Below are positions 1-11,288 of a stretch of 64,000 bases of DNA, piece after piece. Positions within the stretch are counted from its first letter, which is position 1. Every line of letters starts with the position of its first letter. Position numbers and translations under genes: made by a program. This DNA comes from Flavobacteriaceae bacterium (lineage in GTDB: Bacteria; Bacteroidota; Bacteroidia; Flavobacteriales; Flavobacteriaceae). Under the pieces are notes generated by a model. That model worked only from the letters and a program-made list of their open reading frames with translations. It searched no databases and was not told where the DNA came from. Where the stretch lies: NCBI GenBank assembly GCA_947456815.1, contig CANGTL010000002.1, positions 1 to 64,000 on the forward strand, read 5' to 3'.

Positions 1-24
1 TAACATTTTAATTAAAAAGTTGGC

Positions 25-1269
25 ATGGAAAATTTAGCATTAATCGATTCATTTTCAGAGTTTAAAGATGATAAACTTATTGATCGTGTAACGCTTATGG
101 CGATTTTAGAAGATGTGTTTAGAAATGCATTGAAGAAAAAATTTGGATCGGACGATAATTTCGATATTATTATTAATCCAGATAAAGGAGATATGGAAAT
201 CTGGAGAAGACGAGTGATCGTTGCTGATGATGATTTGGATCTTGAGAATGAAGAAATAACGTTGACCGAAGCTAGAAAAATTGAGCCAGATTTTGAAATC
301 GGGGAAGAAGTTTCTGAGGAAGTAAAATTAATTGACTTAGGAAGAAGAGCTATACTTGCCTTACGTCAGAATTTGATTTCTAAAATTCATGAACACGACA
401 ACACTAATCTTTACAAGCAATTCAAAGATTTAATAGGTGAAATTTATACTGCAGAAGTTCACCATGTGAGACCTCGAGTAGTTATCCTGATTGACGACGA
501 AGGGAATGAAATTGTGCTGCCAAAGGAAAAACAAATCCCATCAGATTTTTTTAGAAAAGGCGATAATGTTCGTGGAATAATTGAAAGCGTTGAGTTGAAA
601 GGAAACAAACCTCAAATCATAATGTCTAGAACTTCAGAAAAGTTCTTGGAGAAATTATTTGAGCAAGAAATACCTGAAGTTTTTGACGGACTTATAATGG
701 TGAAAAATGTCGTGAGAATACCTGGCGAAAAGGCAAAAGTAGCAGTTGATTCTTATGATGATAGAATAGATCCAGTAGGCGCTTGTGTAGGAATGAAAGG
801 ATCTCGAATTCATGGAATCGTTAGAGAATTAGGAAACGAAAATATAGATGTAATTAACTATACCAGTAATATCCAATTGTACATAACTAGGGCATTAAGT
901 CCGGCGAAAGTGTCTTCGATTAAGATAAATGAAGAAACCAAAAGAGCAGAGGTTTTCTTGAAATTGGAAGAAGTTTCCAAAGCTATTGGTCGTGGTGGTC
1001 ACAATATTAAATTGGCAGGACTTTTAACTGGTTACGAATTAGATGTGATTCGTGAAGGAAATGTTGCCGAGGAAGAAGACGACGTTGAATTGACTGAATT
1101 TTCAGACGAAATCGATGGATGGATTATCGATGAATTTGCAAAAATTGGTTTAGATACAGCAAGAAGTATCCTTAAGCAAGATGTAGATGATTTGGTGCGC
1201 AGAACTGATCTTGAAGAAGAAACAATATTAGATGTAATGCGAATTTTAAAGGAGGAATTCAACACATAA
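25..1269 (+). CDS. nusA: Transcription termination/antitermination protein NusA
   Basis: 414 aa ORF with NusA N-terminal domain, S1 and KH-domain sequence (CVGMKGSRIHGIVRELGNENIDVI; KAIGRGGHNIKLA); directly upstream of infB as in the canonical operon. Confidence 0.97.
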   Translation: MENLALIDSFSEFKDDKLIDRVTLMAILEDVFRNALKKKFGSDDNFDIIINPDKGDMEIWRRRVIVADDDLDLENEEITLTEARKIEPDFEIGEEVSEEVKLIDLGRRAILALRQNLISKIHEHDNTNLYKQFKDLIGEIYTAEVHHVRPRVVILIDDEGNEIVLPKEKQIPSDFFRKGDNVRGIIESVELKGNKPQIIMSRTSEKFLEKLFEQEIPEVFDGLIMVKNVVRIPGEKAKVAVDSYDDRIDPVGACVGMKGSRIHGIVRELGNENIDVINYTSNIQLYITRALSPAKVSSIKINEETKRAEVFLKLEEVSKAIGRGGHNIKLAGLLTGYELDVIREGNVAEEEDDVELTEFSDEIDGWIIDEFAKIGLDTARSILKQDVDDLVRRTDLEEETILDVMRILKEEFNT

Positions 1270-1311
1270 ATAACGCACAACACAATTTAAAAGCACAAAT
1301 AAAAAGGTTTT

Positions 1312-4056
1312 ATGTCTGAAGAAAGAGTAATAAGAATTAATAAGGTTTTAAGGGAATTTAATATTTCGTTAGAAAGGGCAGTAGATTATCTAAAGGATAA
1401 GGGAATTGTTATTGATGCAAATCCAAATGCTAAAATTTCTGATAAGGAGTATGGAATTCTTCAAGACCAGTTTGCAGGCGATAAAGGCAATAAAGAAGCT
1501 TCTAAAGAAGTTGGCGAAGAAAAAAGGAAAGAAAAAGAGGCGTTGCGTTTAGAAAGAGAAAAAGAGGTTGAAGACAAGCGCAAGTTGGATGAAGAACGTC
1601 ATCGACTAGAGGTAATCAAAGCTAAAGCTGTTGTTTCTGGCCCAAAACAGGTTGGTACTATCGACTTGACTCCAGCGAAGCCAGCTCCGAAAACCAAAGA
1701 AGTTGTATCTCCAAAATTAGAAGTTGAGAAAACAGTTGAAGTTAAGGAAACAAAAGATGAGACTGCACCGAAACCAACTGTTAATAATAACGAGAATGCA
1801 ACAGAGACGCCAATTGACGAATCTATTACTACACAATATCAAAAATTATCAGGAGCAACTTTAACTGGGCAGACTATCGATTTGTCGCAGTTCGAAAAGC
1901 CTAAAAAGAAAAAAGAAGATCCAAAGATAACTCCTAATAAACCAGGAGCCGCACTTGGCGCAAACAGCAATAAAAATAAAAGAAAACGAATTCCACCGAA
2001 ACCTGGAGAGACTAGAGCGCCAGGTGACGGAACTACGGGTTCAAATCCAAATAGAATATCCCCAAATACAGCTGGGAATGCCGCAAATAGAAGCGCAAAA
2101 CCAGGTTTTGTGAAAGGGAATCGACCAGCAATAATTGCTAAAGTCGAACCAACCGAGGAAGAGGTTAAGAATCAAATTAGAGAAACGCTAGAGAAACTTC
2201 AAGGGAAAGGCGGAAAATCTAAAGCGGCTAAGTATAGAAGAGACAAGCGAGAAACACATCGCCAAAAATCAGATGATGAGCAAAGATCTATCGAGGAAGG
2301 TAGTAAAACCATAAAAGTTACTGAATTTGTAACCGTTGGCGAAATTGCAATCATGATGGATGTGCCAATTACCAAAGTAATAGGGACTTGTATGTCACTT
2401 GGAATAATGGTAACGATGAATCAGCGTCTTGACGCAGAAACATTAAGTATTGTTGCTGACGAATTCGGCTATGAAGTTGAGTTTATTACTACCGAATTAG
2501 AAGACGCCCTTCAAGTCGAGGAAGATCGCGAAGAAGATCTCTTAACTCGAGCGCCAATTGTAACGGTTATGGGTCACGTTGACCACGGTAAAACCTCACT
2601 TCTAGATTATATTCGTAAAGAGAATGTGATTGCAGGTGAGTCTGGAGGAATTACACAACACATCGGAGCTTACGGTGTAACATTAGATAACGGACAAAAA
2701 ATTGCATTTTTAGATACTCCTGGACACGAAGCATTTACTGCGATGCGTGCACGTGGAGCTCAAGTAACTGATATCGCAATTATTGTAATTGCAGCCGACG
2801 ACGACATTATGCCTCAAACAAAAGAAGCAATCAGTCACGCACAAGCTGCAGGCGTTCCAATTATTTTTGCGATAAACAAAATTGATAAACCGAATGCAAA
2901 TCCGGAGAAAATTAAGGAACGCTTGGCGGGAATGAATTTGCTAGTAGAGGATTGGGGTGGAAAAATTCAATCTCACGATATCTCTGCAAAATCTGGAATT
3001 GGGGTCAAGGAATTATTAGAAAAAGTACTTTTAGAGGCTGAGATATTAGATTTGAAATCAAATCCAAACAAATTGGCTTCTGGAACTGTAGTCGAAGCTT
3101 TCTTAGATAAAGGTAAAGGTTATGTTTCTACGATTTTAGTTCAAAACGGAACTTTAAAAGTCGGGGATTATATGTTGGCTGGTAAGCATCATGGTAAAAT
3201 AAAAGCCATGCACGATGAACGAGGTCATATCGTGAAAGAGGCCGGACCTTCAACACCTGTTTCTGTTTTAGGTTTAGATGGAGCAGCGACTGCCGGAGAT
3301 AAATTTAATGTTTTTGAAGACGAAAGAGAAGCAAAAGCTATTGCTGCAAAACGTACGCAATTGATGCGTGAGCAATCTGTTCGTACACAAAGACACATTA
3401 CATTAGCGGAGATTGGAAGACGTATTGCTTTGGGTCAATTTAAGGAGTTGAATATCATATTAAAAGGAGATGTTGATGGTTCTGTGGAAGCATTATCTGA
3501 TTCCTTCTCTAAATTATCAACGGAAGAAATTCAAATCAATATCATTCACAAAGGTGTTGGTGCTATCACAGAAACAGATGTTATGTTAGCGTCAGCCTCG
3601 GATGCAATTATTATAGGGTTTAATGTTCGTCCAGCTGGTAATGCTAGACAATTAGCAGATAAAGAAGAAATCGATATCAGAAATTATTCGATTATCTATG
3701 ATGCGATTGATGACTTGAAAGATGCGATGGAAGGAATGTTGTCGCCTGAAATGAAGGAAGAAATTACTGGTACAGCCGAGATAAGAGAAATTTTCAAAAT
3801 TTCTAAAGTTGGTTCAATCGCTGGTTGTATGGTAACTGACGGTAAGATTAATCGAAATTCCAAAATACGAATTATTCGAGAGGGAGTGGTTGTTTTTACA
3901 GGTGAATTGATTGCTTTAAAACGATTTAAAGACGATGTAAAGGAAGTCTCTAAAGGATATGATTGCGGTATACAAATTAAAAACTACAATGACATCGAAC
4001 AAAACGATATCATTGAAGCTTTCCAAGAAGTTGCTGTCAAAAAGAAATTAAAATAG
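1312..4056 (+). CDS. infB: Translation initiation factor IF-2
   Basis: 914 aa; G-domain motifs [42 protein letters not shown]; long low-complexity N-terminal region. Confidence 0.98.
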   Translation: MSEERVIRINKVLREFNISLERAVDYLKDKGIVIDANPNAKISDKEYGILQDQFAGDKGNKEASKEVGEEKRKEKEALRLEREKEVEDKRKLDEERHRLEVIKAKAVVSGPKQVGTIDLTPAKPAPKTKEVVSPKLEVEKTVEVKETKDETAPKPTVNNNENATETPIDESITTQYQKLSGATLTGQTIDLSQFEKPKKKKEDPKITPNKPGAALGANSNKNKRKRIPPKPGETRAPGDGTTGSNPNRISPNTAGNAANRSAKPGFVKGNRPAIIAKVEPTEEEVKNQIRETLEKLQGKGGKSKAAKYRRDKRETHRQKSDDEQRSIEEGSKTIKVTEFVTVGEIAIMMDVPITKVIGTCMSLGIMVTMNQRLDAETLSIVADEFGYEVEFITTELEDALQVEEDREEDLLTRAPIVTVMGHVDHGKTSLLDYIRKENVIAGESGGITQHIGAYGVTLDNGQKIAFLDTPGHEAFTAMRARGAQVTDIAIIVIAADDDIMPQTKEAISHAQAAGVPIIFAINKIDKPNANPEKIKERLAGMNLLVEDWGGKIQSHDISAKSGIGVKELLEKVLLEAEILDLKSNPNKLASGTVVEAFLDKGKGYVSTILVQNGTLKVGDYMLAGKHHGKIKAMHDERGHIVKEAGPSTPVSVLGLDGAATAGDKFNVFEDEREAKAIAAKRTQLMREQSVRTQRHITLAEIGRRIALGQFKELNIILKGDVDGSVEALSDSFSKLSTEEIQINIIHKGVGAITETDVMLASASDAIIIGFNVRPAGNARQLADKEEIDIRNYSIIYDAIDDLKDAMEGMLSPEMKEEITGTAEIREIFKISKVGSIAGCMVTDGKINRNSKIRIIREGVVVFTGELIALKRFKDDVKEVSKGYDCGIQIKNYNDIEQNDIIEAFQEVAVKKKLK

Positions 4057-4062
4057 TAATAA

Positions 4063-4247
4063 TAACCCGTTGGGTGCAATTATTAAAAACGTCAGTTCGA
4101 GTGTTTTTTGTGCAGAGAAACGGAACAAAAAATGTATCGAGAACCGTTTTTAATGAAATTTTCCTTGTTCTCGATACGATTTTCTATCGAAAATCACTCG
4201 AACTGACGAAAAATTATCATCAAAAACTAATTACACCCAACGGGTTA
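4063..4247. repeat. Nested palindromic intergenic repeat element
   Basis: Outer arms taacccgttgggtgcaat (4063-4080) / attacacccaacgggtta (4230-4247), 1 mismatch; middle arms cgtcagttcgagtg (4090-4103) / cactcgaactgacg (4195-4208), perfect; inner arms gtatcgagaac (4134-4144) / gttctcgatac (4167-4177), perfect. Confidence 0.85.
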
Positions 4248-4256
4248 ATAATAAAT

Positions 4257-4286
4257 AAAAAAGCCTTCTTAATTGAAGGCTTTTTT
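4257..4286. terminator. Bidirectional rho-independent terminator between infB and the SPOR-domain gene
   Basis: aaaaaagccttcttaattgaaggctttttt hairpin with A/T tracts on both sides. Confidence 0.85.
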
Positions 4287-4291
4287 ATTTA

Positions 4292-4681
4292 TTATTTGTT
4301 TGGTTTTATCAAAAATGCATTGGGATATTTTTTCTTGATTTCCACCAAATTTCTTTCAGATTCTATTCGGGATTTAAAGTTTCCAACCCAAACTTTGTAT
4401 GTTGGTGTGCTAAAAACTATGGTTCCGTCATAGTTCTTGAATTCTTTTCTAAACTCGCTCAATGTTTTTTTAGCACTTTCACTATCGCCATTATAAATTT
4501 GAATCTTATAACGATCATTTACTGTTATTGAAGAATTTATTTTTCTTTTTTCATTCAATAATTGCTCAAATTTTGGATCTTGATTTAGTGACACGTTACT
4601 TTCCTGCGCGCTCAGATTTGAGCAACTTATGGCTATTAATGAAGCAGTTAAAAATGCAGACTTTAATGTGAAAATTCTCAT
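4292..4681 (-). CDS. SPOR domain-containing secreted protein
   Basis: Signal peptide-like MRIFTLKSAFLTASLIAISCSNLSAQ, then SPOR-like YKIQIYNGDSESAKKTLSEFRKEF...YKVWVGNFKSRIESERNLVEIKKKYPNAFLI. Start placed at 4681 rather than the ORF start at 4735. Confidence 0.75.
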   Translation of the reverse strand: MRIFTLKSAFLTASLIAISCSNLSAQESNVSLNQDPKFEQLLNEKRKINSSITVNDRYKIQIYNGDSESAKKTLSEFRKEFKNYDGTIVFSTPTYKVWVGNFKSRIESERNLVEIKKKYPNAFLIKPNK

Positions 4682-4699
4682 AATGCGGTGATTTTTATA

Positions 4700-4707
4700 C
4701 AAATGTA
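4700..4707 (-). promoter_or_regulatory. Putative Bacteroidota -7 element (TACATTTG) for the SPOR-domain gene
   Basis: Exact TAnnTTTG match on the minus strand, 18 bp upstream of ATG at 4681. Confidence 0.5.
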
Positions 4708-4783
4708 CTATTTCTATTTTTATGTAAAAGACCAAACATTATTTAGAATTAATATAAATTGATATTTAAGAGTATTTTAAGGT

Positions 4784-4813
4784 TTTGAGAATAGTTCATA
4801 AATCGTATTTTTG
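4784..4813 (+). promoter_or_regulatory. Putative Bacteroidota sigma-A promoter for the alternative complex III operon
   Basis: TTTG (4784-4787), 18 nt spacer, TATTTTTG (4806-4813); fits the TTTG/TAnnTTTG consensus; upstream of actA. Confidence 0.55.
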
Positions 4814-4897
4814 TCCAAGTTTTCAAACAAGGTGTCCGTAAATGCTGGTTTTTCAGTAAAATTTGATGCCATTTTTAGTCGATAATCATTACAAAAT

Positions 4898-6232
4898 ATG
4901 AAAAAAGTGGGTAACCATAATTCGATTTCAAGAATTTTTATTTTCAGCGCAGCATTCTTGCTAACATTCTCCTTAAGTTCTATTGCTCAAAATGCCACTC
5001 CTGCTGCTACTGCTGCAGATGTTGCTGTTGCTCCAGCTGCTGCTAGTGGTGCGGATCCTGTTAAAGGAAAAGAGTTATTCAACACCAATTGTGCGGCTTG
5101 TCACAAATTGGATGCAAAAATGACTGGTCCAGCCTTGAGAGGTGTTGCTCAAAAATACGATAAGGCGTGGCTTTATAAATGGATTCACAATAGTACGGCG
5201 TTAATTAAGTCTGGAGACGCTCAGGCTGTTAAAATCAGTACGGAATTCAACGGAGCTGTCATGACGGCTTTTCCGCAACTTTCAGAAGCAGATATTGATA
5301 ATATTATCGCCTACACTTCCGAGCCGAAAGCAGAGCCTGTAGCTGCAACTGCTACCGCAGGGCCTCCAGGAACGCAAGCTAGTGCAGGTGGCATTTCGAA
5401 TGAAGTCATTTTAGGTGCTTTAGCGTTGGTGATGTTGATGCTTGTTGTAATGTTGTTTTTAGTAAACAGTGTTCTGACCAAAGTAGCAAAATCTAATGGT
5501 ATCGAACTTGAAAAAGAAGAACCAACTATTCCAATTTGGAAGGCATTTGCAAAAAATCAATTCTTAGTATTAGTTACTTCGATTTTCTTGATTCTAGCGA
5601 GTGGTTATTTCGTATATGGTTTCTTGATGCAGGTCGGAATTGATCAAGACTATGAACCAATTCAACCTATACATTACTCACACAGAATTCACGCAGGAAG
5701 TAATGGGATTAATTGTAAATACTGCCACTCGGCTGCAAGAACAAGTAAAAACGCAGGAATTCCTTCTTTAAATGTTTGTATGAATTGTCACAAGAATATT
5801 TCTGAAGTTTCAGACACAACAGCAACTCCAGATCATTCTAAAGCGTTCTATGATGGCGAAATCCAAAAACTGTACAAAGCAGTAGGTTGGGATCAAACGA
5901 CTCAAAAGTACACTGGAAAGACACAGCCTGTAAAATGGGTTCGAATTCACAATTTGCCTGATTTTGTGTACTTCAACCACTCTCAACACGTCACTGTTGC
6001 TGGAATTGAATGCCAGACTTGTCACGGTCCAGTTCAAACTTATGAGATTCAAAAACAATTCGCTCCACTTACAATGGGTTGGTGTATTGATTGCCACAGA
6101 AAAACAGACGTTAAGATGGAAGGTAACGATTACTACACAAAAATTCACGAAGAACTTTCTAAAAAGTACGGTGTTGACAAGTTGACTGCCGCTCAAATGG
6201 GAGGTCTAGAATGCGGTAAATGCCACTATTAA
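4898..6232 (+). CDS. actA: Alternative complex III subunit ActA, multiheme cytochrome c
   Basis: Six CxxCH motifs (CAACH, CKYCH, CMNCH, CQTCH, CIDCH, CGKCH) plus signal sequence and a TM segment; first gene of an act operon. Confidence 0.93.
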   Translation: MKKVGNHNSISRIFIFSAAFLLTFSLSSIAQNATPAATAADVAVAPAAASGADPVKGKELFNTNCAACHKLDAKMTGPALRGVAQKYDKAWLYKWIHNSTALIKSGDAQAVKISTEFNGAVMTAFPQLSEADIDNIIAYTSEPKAEPVAATATAGPPGTQASAGGISNEVILGALALVMLMLVVMLFLVNSVLTKVAKSNGIELEKEEPTIPIWKAFAKNQFLVLVTSIFLILASGYFVYGFLMQVGIDQDYEPIQPIHYSHRIHAGSNGINCKYCHSAARTSKNAGIPSLNVCMNCHKNISEVSDTTATPDHSKAFYDGEIQKLYKAVGWDQTTQKYTGKTQPVKWVRIHNLPDFVYFNHSQHVTVAGIECQTCHGPVQTYEIQKQFAPLTMGWCIDCHRKTDVKMEGNDYYTKIHEELSKKYGVDKLTAAQMGGLECGKCHY

Positions 6233-6267
6233 TCTATTTATTAAGAAGCTAACTATTTATATATAAT

Positions 6268-9200
6268 ATGTCATCAAACAAAAAATACTGGAAAAGTGTT
6301 GAGGAACTAAACGAAAATAGTTCTATTGTTGAGGCACTTAGAAATAACGAATTTGTTGAAGAGATTCCAACGAATGAGTTTTTGAGTGATGCAGAATCGC
6401 TTACAAATTCTTCAACATCAAGACGTGATTTCCTAAAGTACGTTGGATTTAGTACAGCTGCTGCAACATTAGCAGCTTGCGAAGGTCCGGTTCACAAATC
6501 GATTCCTTATGTGCTCCAACCAGAGCAAATCATACCAGGTGTAGCAGATTATTATGCGACTTCTGTTTTTGACGGATTTGATTTTGCTAATTTATTAGTA
6601 AAAACAAGAGAAGGTCGACCGATAAAAATTGATAACAATACCATGCCAGGGGCGAAGTTTGCTGCTAATGCAAGGATTCATGCGTCGGTTTTGTCGATGT
6701 ATGACAGTATGCGTTTGAAGCAACCTAAAATTGCTGGTAAAACGGCAACATGGGCGGACGTGGATTCAAAATTGAATTCTAGTATTGCTGCCGCTAAAAC
6801 CGGTGGGAAGCAAGTAGTATTATTGACAAGCACGTTGGCGAGTCCATCAACTGAAAAATTGATCGGAGAATTTCTTGCTAAAAATCCAAATGGAAAGCAT
6901 GTTATATACGATGCTGTTTCTTCTTCTGAAACATTAGATGCTTTTGAGATGGTTTATGGAGAAAGAGCATTAGTAGATTATGATTTTTCAAAAGCTTCTT
7001 TAATTGTCTCTGTTGGTGCTGATTTTCTTGGTGATTGGCAAGGTGGAAGCTACGATTCAGGATATGCGAAAGGTAGAATTCCTAAAAACGGGAAAATGTC
7101 TCGCCATTTCCAATTAGAGGCAAATATGACTTTGTCTGGTGCTGCTGCTGATAGACGTATTCCGATGAGTATTGCGAATCAAAAGCAAGCACTTGTAAAA
7201 ATATATAATGTAGTTACTAATGCTTCAGTTGCGACCGGTAAAGTTGAAAATGAAGATGCTGTAATGAAAGCGGCTCAGCAATTAAAAGCTGCCGGAAGCA
7301 AAGGTGTATTAGTTTGTGGAATTGAAGACAAGAATGCTCAGTTGTTAGTTTTAGCTATCAATCAGGCGTTATCTAGCGAAGCATTTTCAACTGCTGCAAC
7401 TAGACAAATTAGAAAAGGATCAAATGCAAAAGTTTCTCAGTTATTAGCTGATATGAAAGCAGGAAATGTTCACACGCTAATAATGAGTGGCGTTAATCCT
7501 GTATACACTTTACCAAATAGTAATGAGTTTGCGAGTGCATTGAAGAAAGTTAGTATGTCGGTGTCTTTTTCTTTGAAAGAAGATGAAACAGCTTCCTTAA
7601 CGTCAATCGCTGCTGCAGCACCGCATTACTTGGAGTCTTGGAATGACGTTTCTATTGTAAAAGGTTCTTATGGAATCACGCAACCAACGATTCGTCCTTT
7701 GTTTGATACCAAACAATTTCAGGATGTATTAATGTCTTTGAACGGAAATGCAGGGTCTTATTACGATTATTTAAGAGCAAATGCTGCTTCAAATATAGGT
7801 GGAGGTTCATGGAATCAAGTATTACATGACGGTATTTATGTTGGGGTTTCTGCTCCAGCGTCAGCAGGTTCTGTTGATTATGCCACAGCTGCAAACACTT
7901 TGGCAAAGTCTAAAAACGCCAATGGTTTTGAATTGGTTTTATATACGAAGACAGGTTTAGGAGATGGACAACAAGCAAACAATCCTTGGTTGCAAGAGTT
8001 TCCAGATCCAATCACTCGAGTTTCTTGGGATAATTATGTTACTGTGTCTAGAATGGATGCAGAAAAATTAGGCATTGAGAATCATAATGTGGCAGATGGT
8101 GGTTTGAACGGAAGTTATGCTACAATTTCTGTCGGTGGTGCAACGCTTGATAATGTACCAGTTATTATTCAACCTGGACAAGCGTTAGGAACACTAGGTT
8201 TGGCCTTCGGTTATGGAAAGAAAGCAGCTTTAAAAGAAGCAATGCAAGTAGGAGTTAATGCTTATACTTTGTATAGTAATTTTAATAATGTGCAATCTGC
8301 AACAATCAAGAAAGCTGCTGGTGAGCATGAATTTGCTTGTGTTCAATCACAAAAAACCTTAATGGGTCGTGGCGATATTATTAAAGAAACGACTTTAGAG
8401 ATATTTAATACAAAAGATGCGGCAGAGTGGAATGAAGTTCCTAAAGTATCTTTAGATCATAAAGAAGTTGCTGCTACATCTGTAGATTTATGGACTCCTT
8501 TCGATCGTTCTGTTGGACATCACTTTAACTTATCAATCGACTTAAATGCTTGTACTGGTTGTGGCGCCTGCGTCATTGCTTGTCATGCCGAGAACAATGT
8601 TCCAGTTGTTGGAAAAGAAGAAGTAAGAAGAAGTCGTGATATGCACTGGTTGCGTATTGACAGATATTATTCTTCTGAAGATACTTTCGCGCATGACAAC
8701 GAGAAGAAAGAAAACTTCAATGGTTTATTTGGAGATAAAGGATCTTTAGGTGGTTTTGGTGAAATGGAACAAGCGGCAGATAATCCACAAGTGGCTTTTC
8801 AACCTGTAATGTGTCAACACTGTAACCACGCTCCTTGTGAAACAGTATGTCCGGTTGCTGCTACATCTCACAGCCGTCAAGGTCAAAACCATATGGCTTA
8901 TAATAGATGTGTTGGAACTAGATATTGCGCGAACAACTGCCCATATAAAGTACGTCGTTTCAACTGGTTCTTATACAACAAAAACAGTGAGTTCGATTTT
9001 CATATGAATGACGATTTAGGACGTATGGTCTTGAATCCAGATGTCAATGCTCGTTCACGTGGAGTTATGGAAAAATGTTCGATGTGTATTCAAATGACAC
9101 AAGCAACTATTTTAAGTGCGAAACGTGATGGTAGAGCTATCGCTGACGGAGAATTCCAAACGGCATGTTCAAATGCTTGTTCTTCTGGAGCGATGATATT

Positions 9201-9327
9201 TGGCGATGTAAACGACAAAGAAAGTAAAGTCGCAGCTTTATCAGAAGAAGATAGAATGTACCATTTGTTAGAGCATGTTGGAACGAAACCGAATGTGTTT
9301 TACCACGTGAAAGTTAGAAATACGTAA
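6268..9327 (+). CDS. actB: Alternative complex III subunit ActB, molybdopterin-oxidoreductase-like/Fe-S protein
   Basis: 1019 aa with TAT-like SRRDFLKYVGFSTAAATLAAC and C-terminal ferredoxin-like Cys clusters (CTGCGACVIACHAENN; CQHCNHAPCETVCP; CVGTRYCANNCPYKVRRFNW). Confidence 0.95.
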   Translation: MSSNKKYWKSVEELNENSSIVEALRNNEFVEEIPTNEFLSDAESLTNSSTSRRDFLKYVGFSTAAATLAACEGPVHKSIPYVLQPEQIIPGVADYYATSVFDGFDFANLLVKTREGRPIKIDNNTMPGAKFAANARIHASVLSMYDSMRLKQPKIAGKTATWADVDSKLNSSIAAAKTGGKQVVLLTSTLASPSTEKLIGEFLAKNPNGKHVIYDAVSSSETLDAFEMVYGERALVDYDFSKASLIVSVGADFLGDWQGGSYDSGYAKGRIPKNGKMSRHFQLEANMTLSGAAADRRIPMSIANQKQALVKIYNVVTNASVATGKVENEDAVMKAAQQLKAAGSKGVLVCGIEDKNAQLLVLAINQALSSEAFSTAATRQIRKGSNAKVSQLLADMKAGNVHTLIMSGVNPVYTLPNSNEFASALKKVSMSVSFSLKEDETASLTSIAAAAPHYLESWNDVSIVKGSYGITQPTIRPLFDTKQFQDVLMSLNGNAGSYYDYLRANAASNIGGGSWNQVLHDGIYVGVSAPASAGSVDYATAANTLAKSKNANGFELVLYTKTGLGDGQQANNPWLQEFPDPITRVSWDNYVTVSRMDAEKLGIENHNVADGGLNGSYATISVGGATLDNVPVIIQPGQALGTLGLAFGYGKKAALKEAMQVGVNAYTLYSNFNNVQSATIKKAAGEHEFACVQSQKTLMGRGDIIKETTLEIFNTKDAAEWNEVPKVSLDHKEVAATSVDLWTPFDRSVGHHFNLSIDLNACTGCGACVIACHAENNVPVVGKEEVRRSRDMHWLRIDRYYSSEDTFAHDNEKKENFNGLFGDKGSLGGFGEMEQAADNPQVAFQPVMCQHCNHAPCETVCPVAATSHSRQGQNHMAYNRCVGTRYCANNCPYKVRRFNWFLYNKNSEFDFHMNDDLGRMVLNPDVNARSRGVMEKCSMCIQMTQATILSAKRDGRAIADGEFQTACSNACSSGAMIFGDVNDKESKVAALSEEDRMYHLLEHVGTKPNVFYHVKVRNT

Positions 9328-9355
9328 TAGAAATTAAAAATCAATTTAAAGGATT

Positions 9356-10759
9356 ATGTCTCATATATACGATTCAAGCATTAGAAAACCTTTAGTTATA
9401 GGCGATAAGACTTATCACGACGTAACAGTTGATGTCGCTGCTCCTGTAGAAGGAAAAGCCAACAGACATTGGTGGATTGTATTTTCAATTGCTTTGGCAG
9501 CATTCCTTTGGGGATTGTGTTGCATTATCTACACCATCTCGACAGGAATCGGGACTTGGGGATTGAATAAAACTGTTGGTTGGGCTTGGGATATCACTAA
9601 CTTCGTTTGGTGGGTAGGTATTGGTCACGCAGGAACGTTGATCTCCGCGGTGCTATTATTGTTCCGTCAAAGATGGAGAATGGCCATTAACCGTTCTGCA
9701 GAAGCAATGACCATTTTCTCAGTAATTCAAGCAGGTTTGTTTCCAATCATTCACATGGGACGTCCATGGTTAGCTTACTGGGTATTGCCTATTCCAAATC
9801 AATTTGGTTCTTTGTGGGTTAACTTCAACTCACCGTTACTTTGGGACGTGTTTGCAATTTCGACATATCTTTCTGTTTCACTTGTATTTTGGTGGACAGG
9901 ACTTTTACCAGATTTTGCAATGATTAGAGATAGAGCTGTTAATCCTTTTCAAAAGAGAATTTACACCATCCTAAGTTTTGGATGGAGCGGAAGAGCTAAA
10001 GATTGGCAACGATTCGAAGAAGTATCTTTGGTATTAGCAGGTTTAGCTACACCACTTGTACTTTCGGTGCATACGATTGTATCGATGGACTTTGCTACTT
10101 CAGTTATTCCAGGTTGGCATACAACGATTTTCCCTCCGTACTTTGTTGCCGGAGCGGTATTCTCAGGATTTGCGATGGTAAATACTTTGCTTATTATCAT
10201 GAGAAAAGTGTCAAACCTTGAAGCATACATTACCATACAACATATCGAGTTGATGAATATCATTATCATGATTACTGGATCGATTGTAGGTGTTGCTTAT
10301 ATCACTGAGTTGTTTATTGCTTGGTACTCTGGAGTTGAATACGAGCAATACGCTTTCTTGAACAGAGCAACAGGACCTTACTGGTGGGCATATTGGTCTA
10401 TGATGACCTGTAATGTGTTCTCTCCTCAATTCATGTGGTTTAAGAAATTAAGAACCAGCATCATGTTCTCGTTTATCATTTCGATTGTAGTAAATATCGG
10501 AATGTGGTTCGAGCGTTTTGTAATTATCGTTACTTCACTACACAGAGATTATCTTCCATCATCTTGGACAATGTTCTCACCAACATTTGTAGATATTGGA
10601 ATATTCATAGGAACTATTGGTTTCTTCTTCGTTTTGTTCTTATTGTATGCTAGAACATTCCCTGTAATTGCGCAAGCGGAAGTGAAAACGATTTTGAAAG
10701 CGACCGGAGAAAATTATATTAAAGCAAGAGAAGCAAATAAACATTCACATCATGAGTAG
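9356..10759 (+). CDS. actC: Alternative complex III subunit ActC, NrfD-like polytopic membrane protein
   Basis: 467 aa multi-TM NrfD/PsrC-like protein (NFVWWVGIGHAGTLISAVLLLFRQRWR) in act gene order. Confidence 0.95.
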   Translation: MSHIYDSSIRKPLVIGDKTYHDVTVDVAAPVEGKANRHWWIVFSIALAAFLWGLCCIIYTISTGIGTWGLNKTVGWAWDITNFVWWVGIGHAGTLISAVLLLFRQRWRMAINRSAEAMTIFSVIQAGLFPIIHMGRPWLAYWVLPIPNQFGSLWVNFNSPLLWDVFAISTYLSVSLVFWWTGLLPDFAMIRDRAVNPFQKRIYTILSFGWSGRAKDWQRFEEVSLVLAGLATPLVLSVHTIVSMDFATSVIPGWHTTIFPPYFVAGAVFSGFAMVNTLLIIMRKVSNLEAYITIQHIELMNIIIMITGSIVGVAYITELFIAWYSGVEYEQYAFLNRATGPYWWAYWSMMTCNVFSPQFMWFKKLRTSIMFSFIISIVVNIGMWFERFVIIVTSLHRDYLPSSWTMFSPTFVDIGIFIGTIGFFFVLFLLYARTFPVIAQAEVKTILKATGENYIKAREANKHSHHE

Positions 10760-11279
10760 TAATAAAGTTATTTACGCCATTTATAATGACGATGACACTT
10801 TGATGGATGCCGTAAAAAAGACACGTGCAGCGCATCACCATATTGAAGAAGTTTTTACTCCTTTTCCAGTTCACGGTTTAGACAAAGCTATGGGAATTGC
10901 TCCGACTAGAATCGCAATTTGCGCATTCATATATGGACTTTGCGGTTTGTCATTCGGAACTTGGATGATGAATTATGTGATGATCATGGATTGGCCTCAA
11001 GATATTGGTGGTAAACCCAGCTTCAGTTATATTCAAAATATGCCAGCATTCGTGCCTATTATGTTTGAAGAAACAGTGTTTTTTGCAGCGCATTTGATGG
11101 TAATTACTTTCTATATGAGAAGTAAATTATGGCCTTTTAAGAAAGCTGAAAATCCAGATGTGAGAACTACTGATGATCATTTCTTAATGGAAGTGTCAGT
11201 AAACAATAATGAAAAAGAACTAGTATCCTTTTTTGAAAGTACAGGTGCAGTAGAAGTTAAAGTAATAGATAAGCATTAA
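10752..11279 (+). CDS. actD: Alternative complex III subunit ActD (DUF3341)
   Basis: 175 aa with two TM segments and DUF3341-like sequence (PFPVHGLDKAMGI); overlaps actC by 8 bp. Confidence 0.93.
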   Translation: MSSNKVIYAIYNDDDTLMDAVKKTRAAHHHIEEVFTPFPVHGLDKAMGIAPTRIAICAFIYGLCGLSFGTWMMNYVMIMDWPQDIGGKPSFSYIQNMPAFVPIMFEETVFFAAHLMVITFYMRSKLWPFKKAENPDVRTTDDHFLMEVSVNNNEKELVSFFESTGAVEVKVIDKH

Positions 11280-11288
11280 TAAATCACT

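Noticed and set aside
4074-4433. 119 aa plus-strand ORF after infB
   Set aside because: It runs through the nested inverted repeat, the terminator and the antisense of the SPOR gene; no protein signature.
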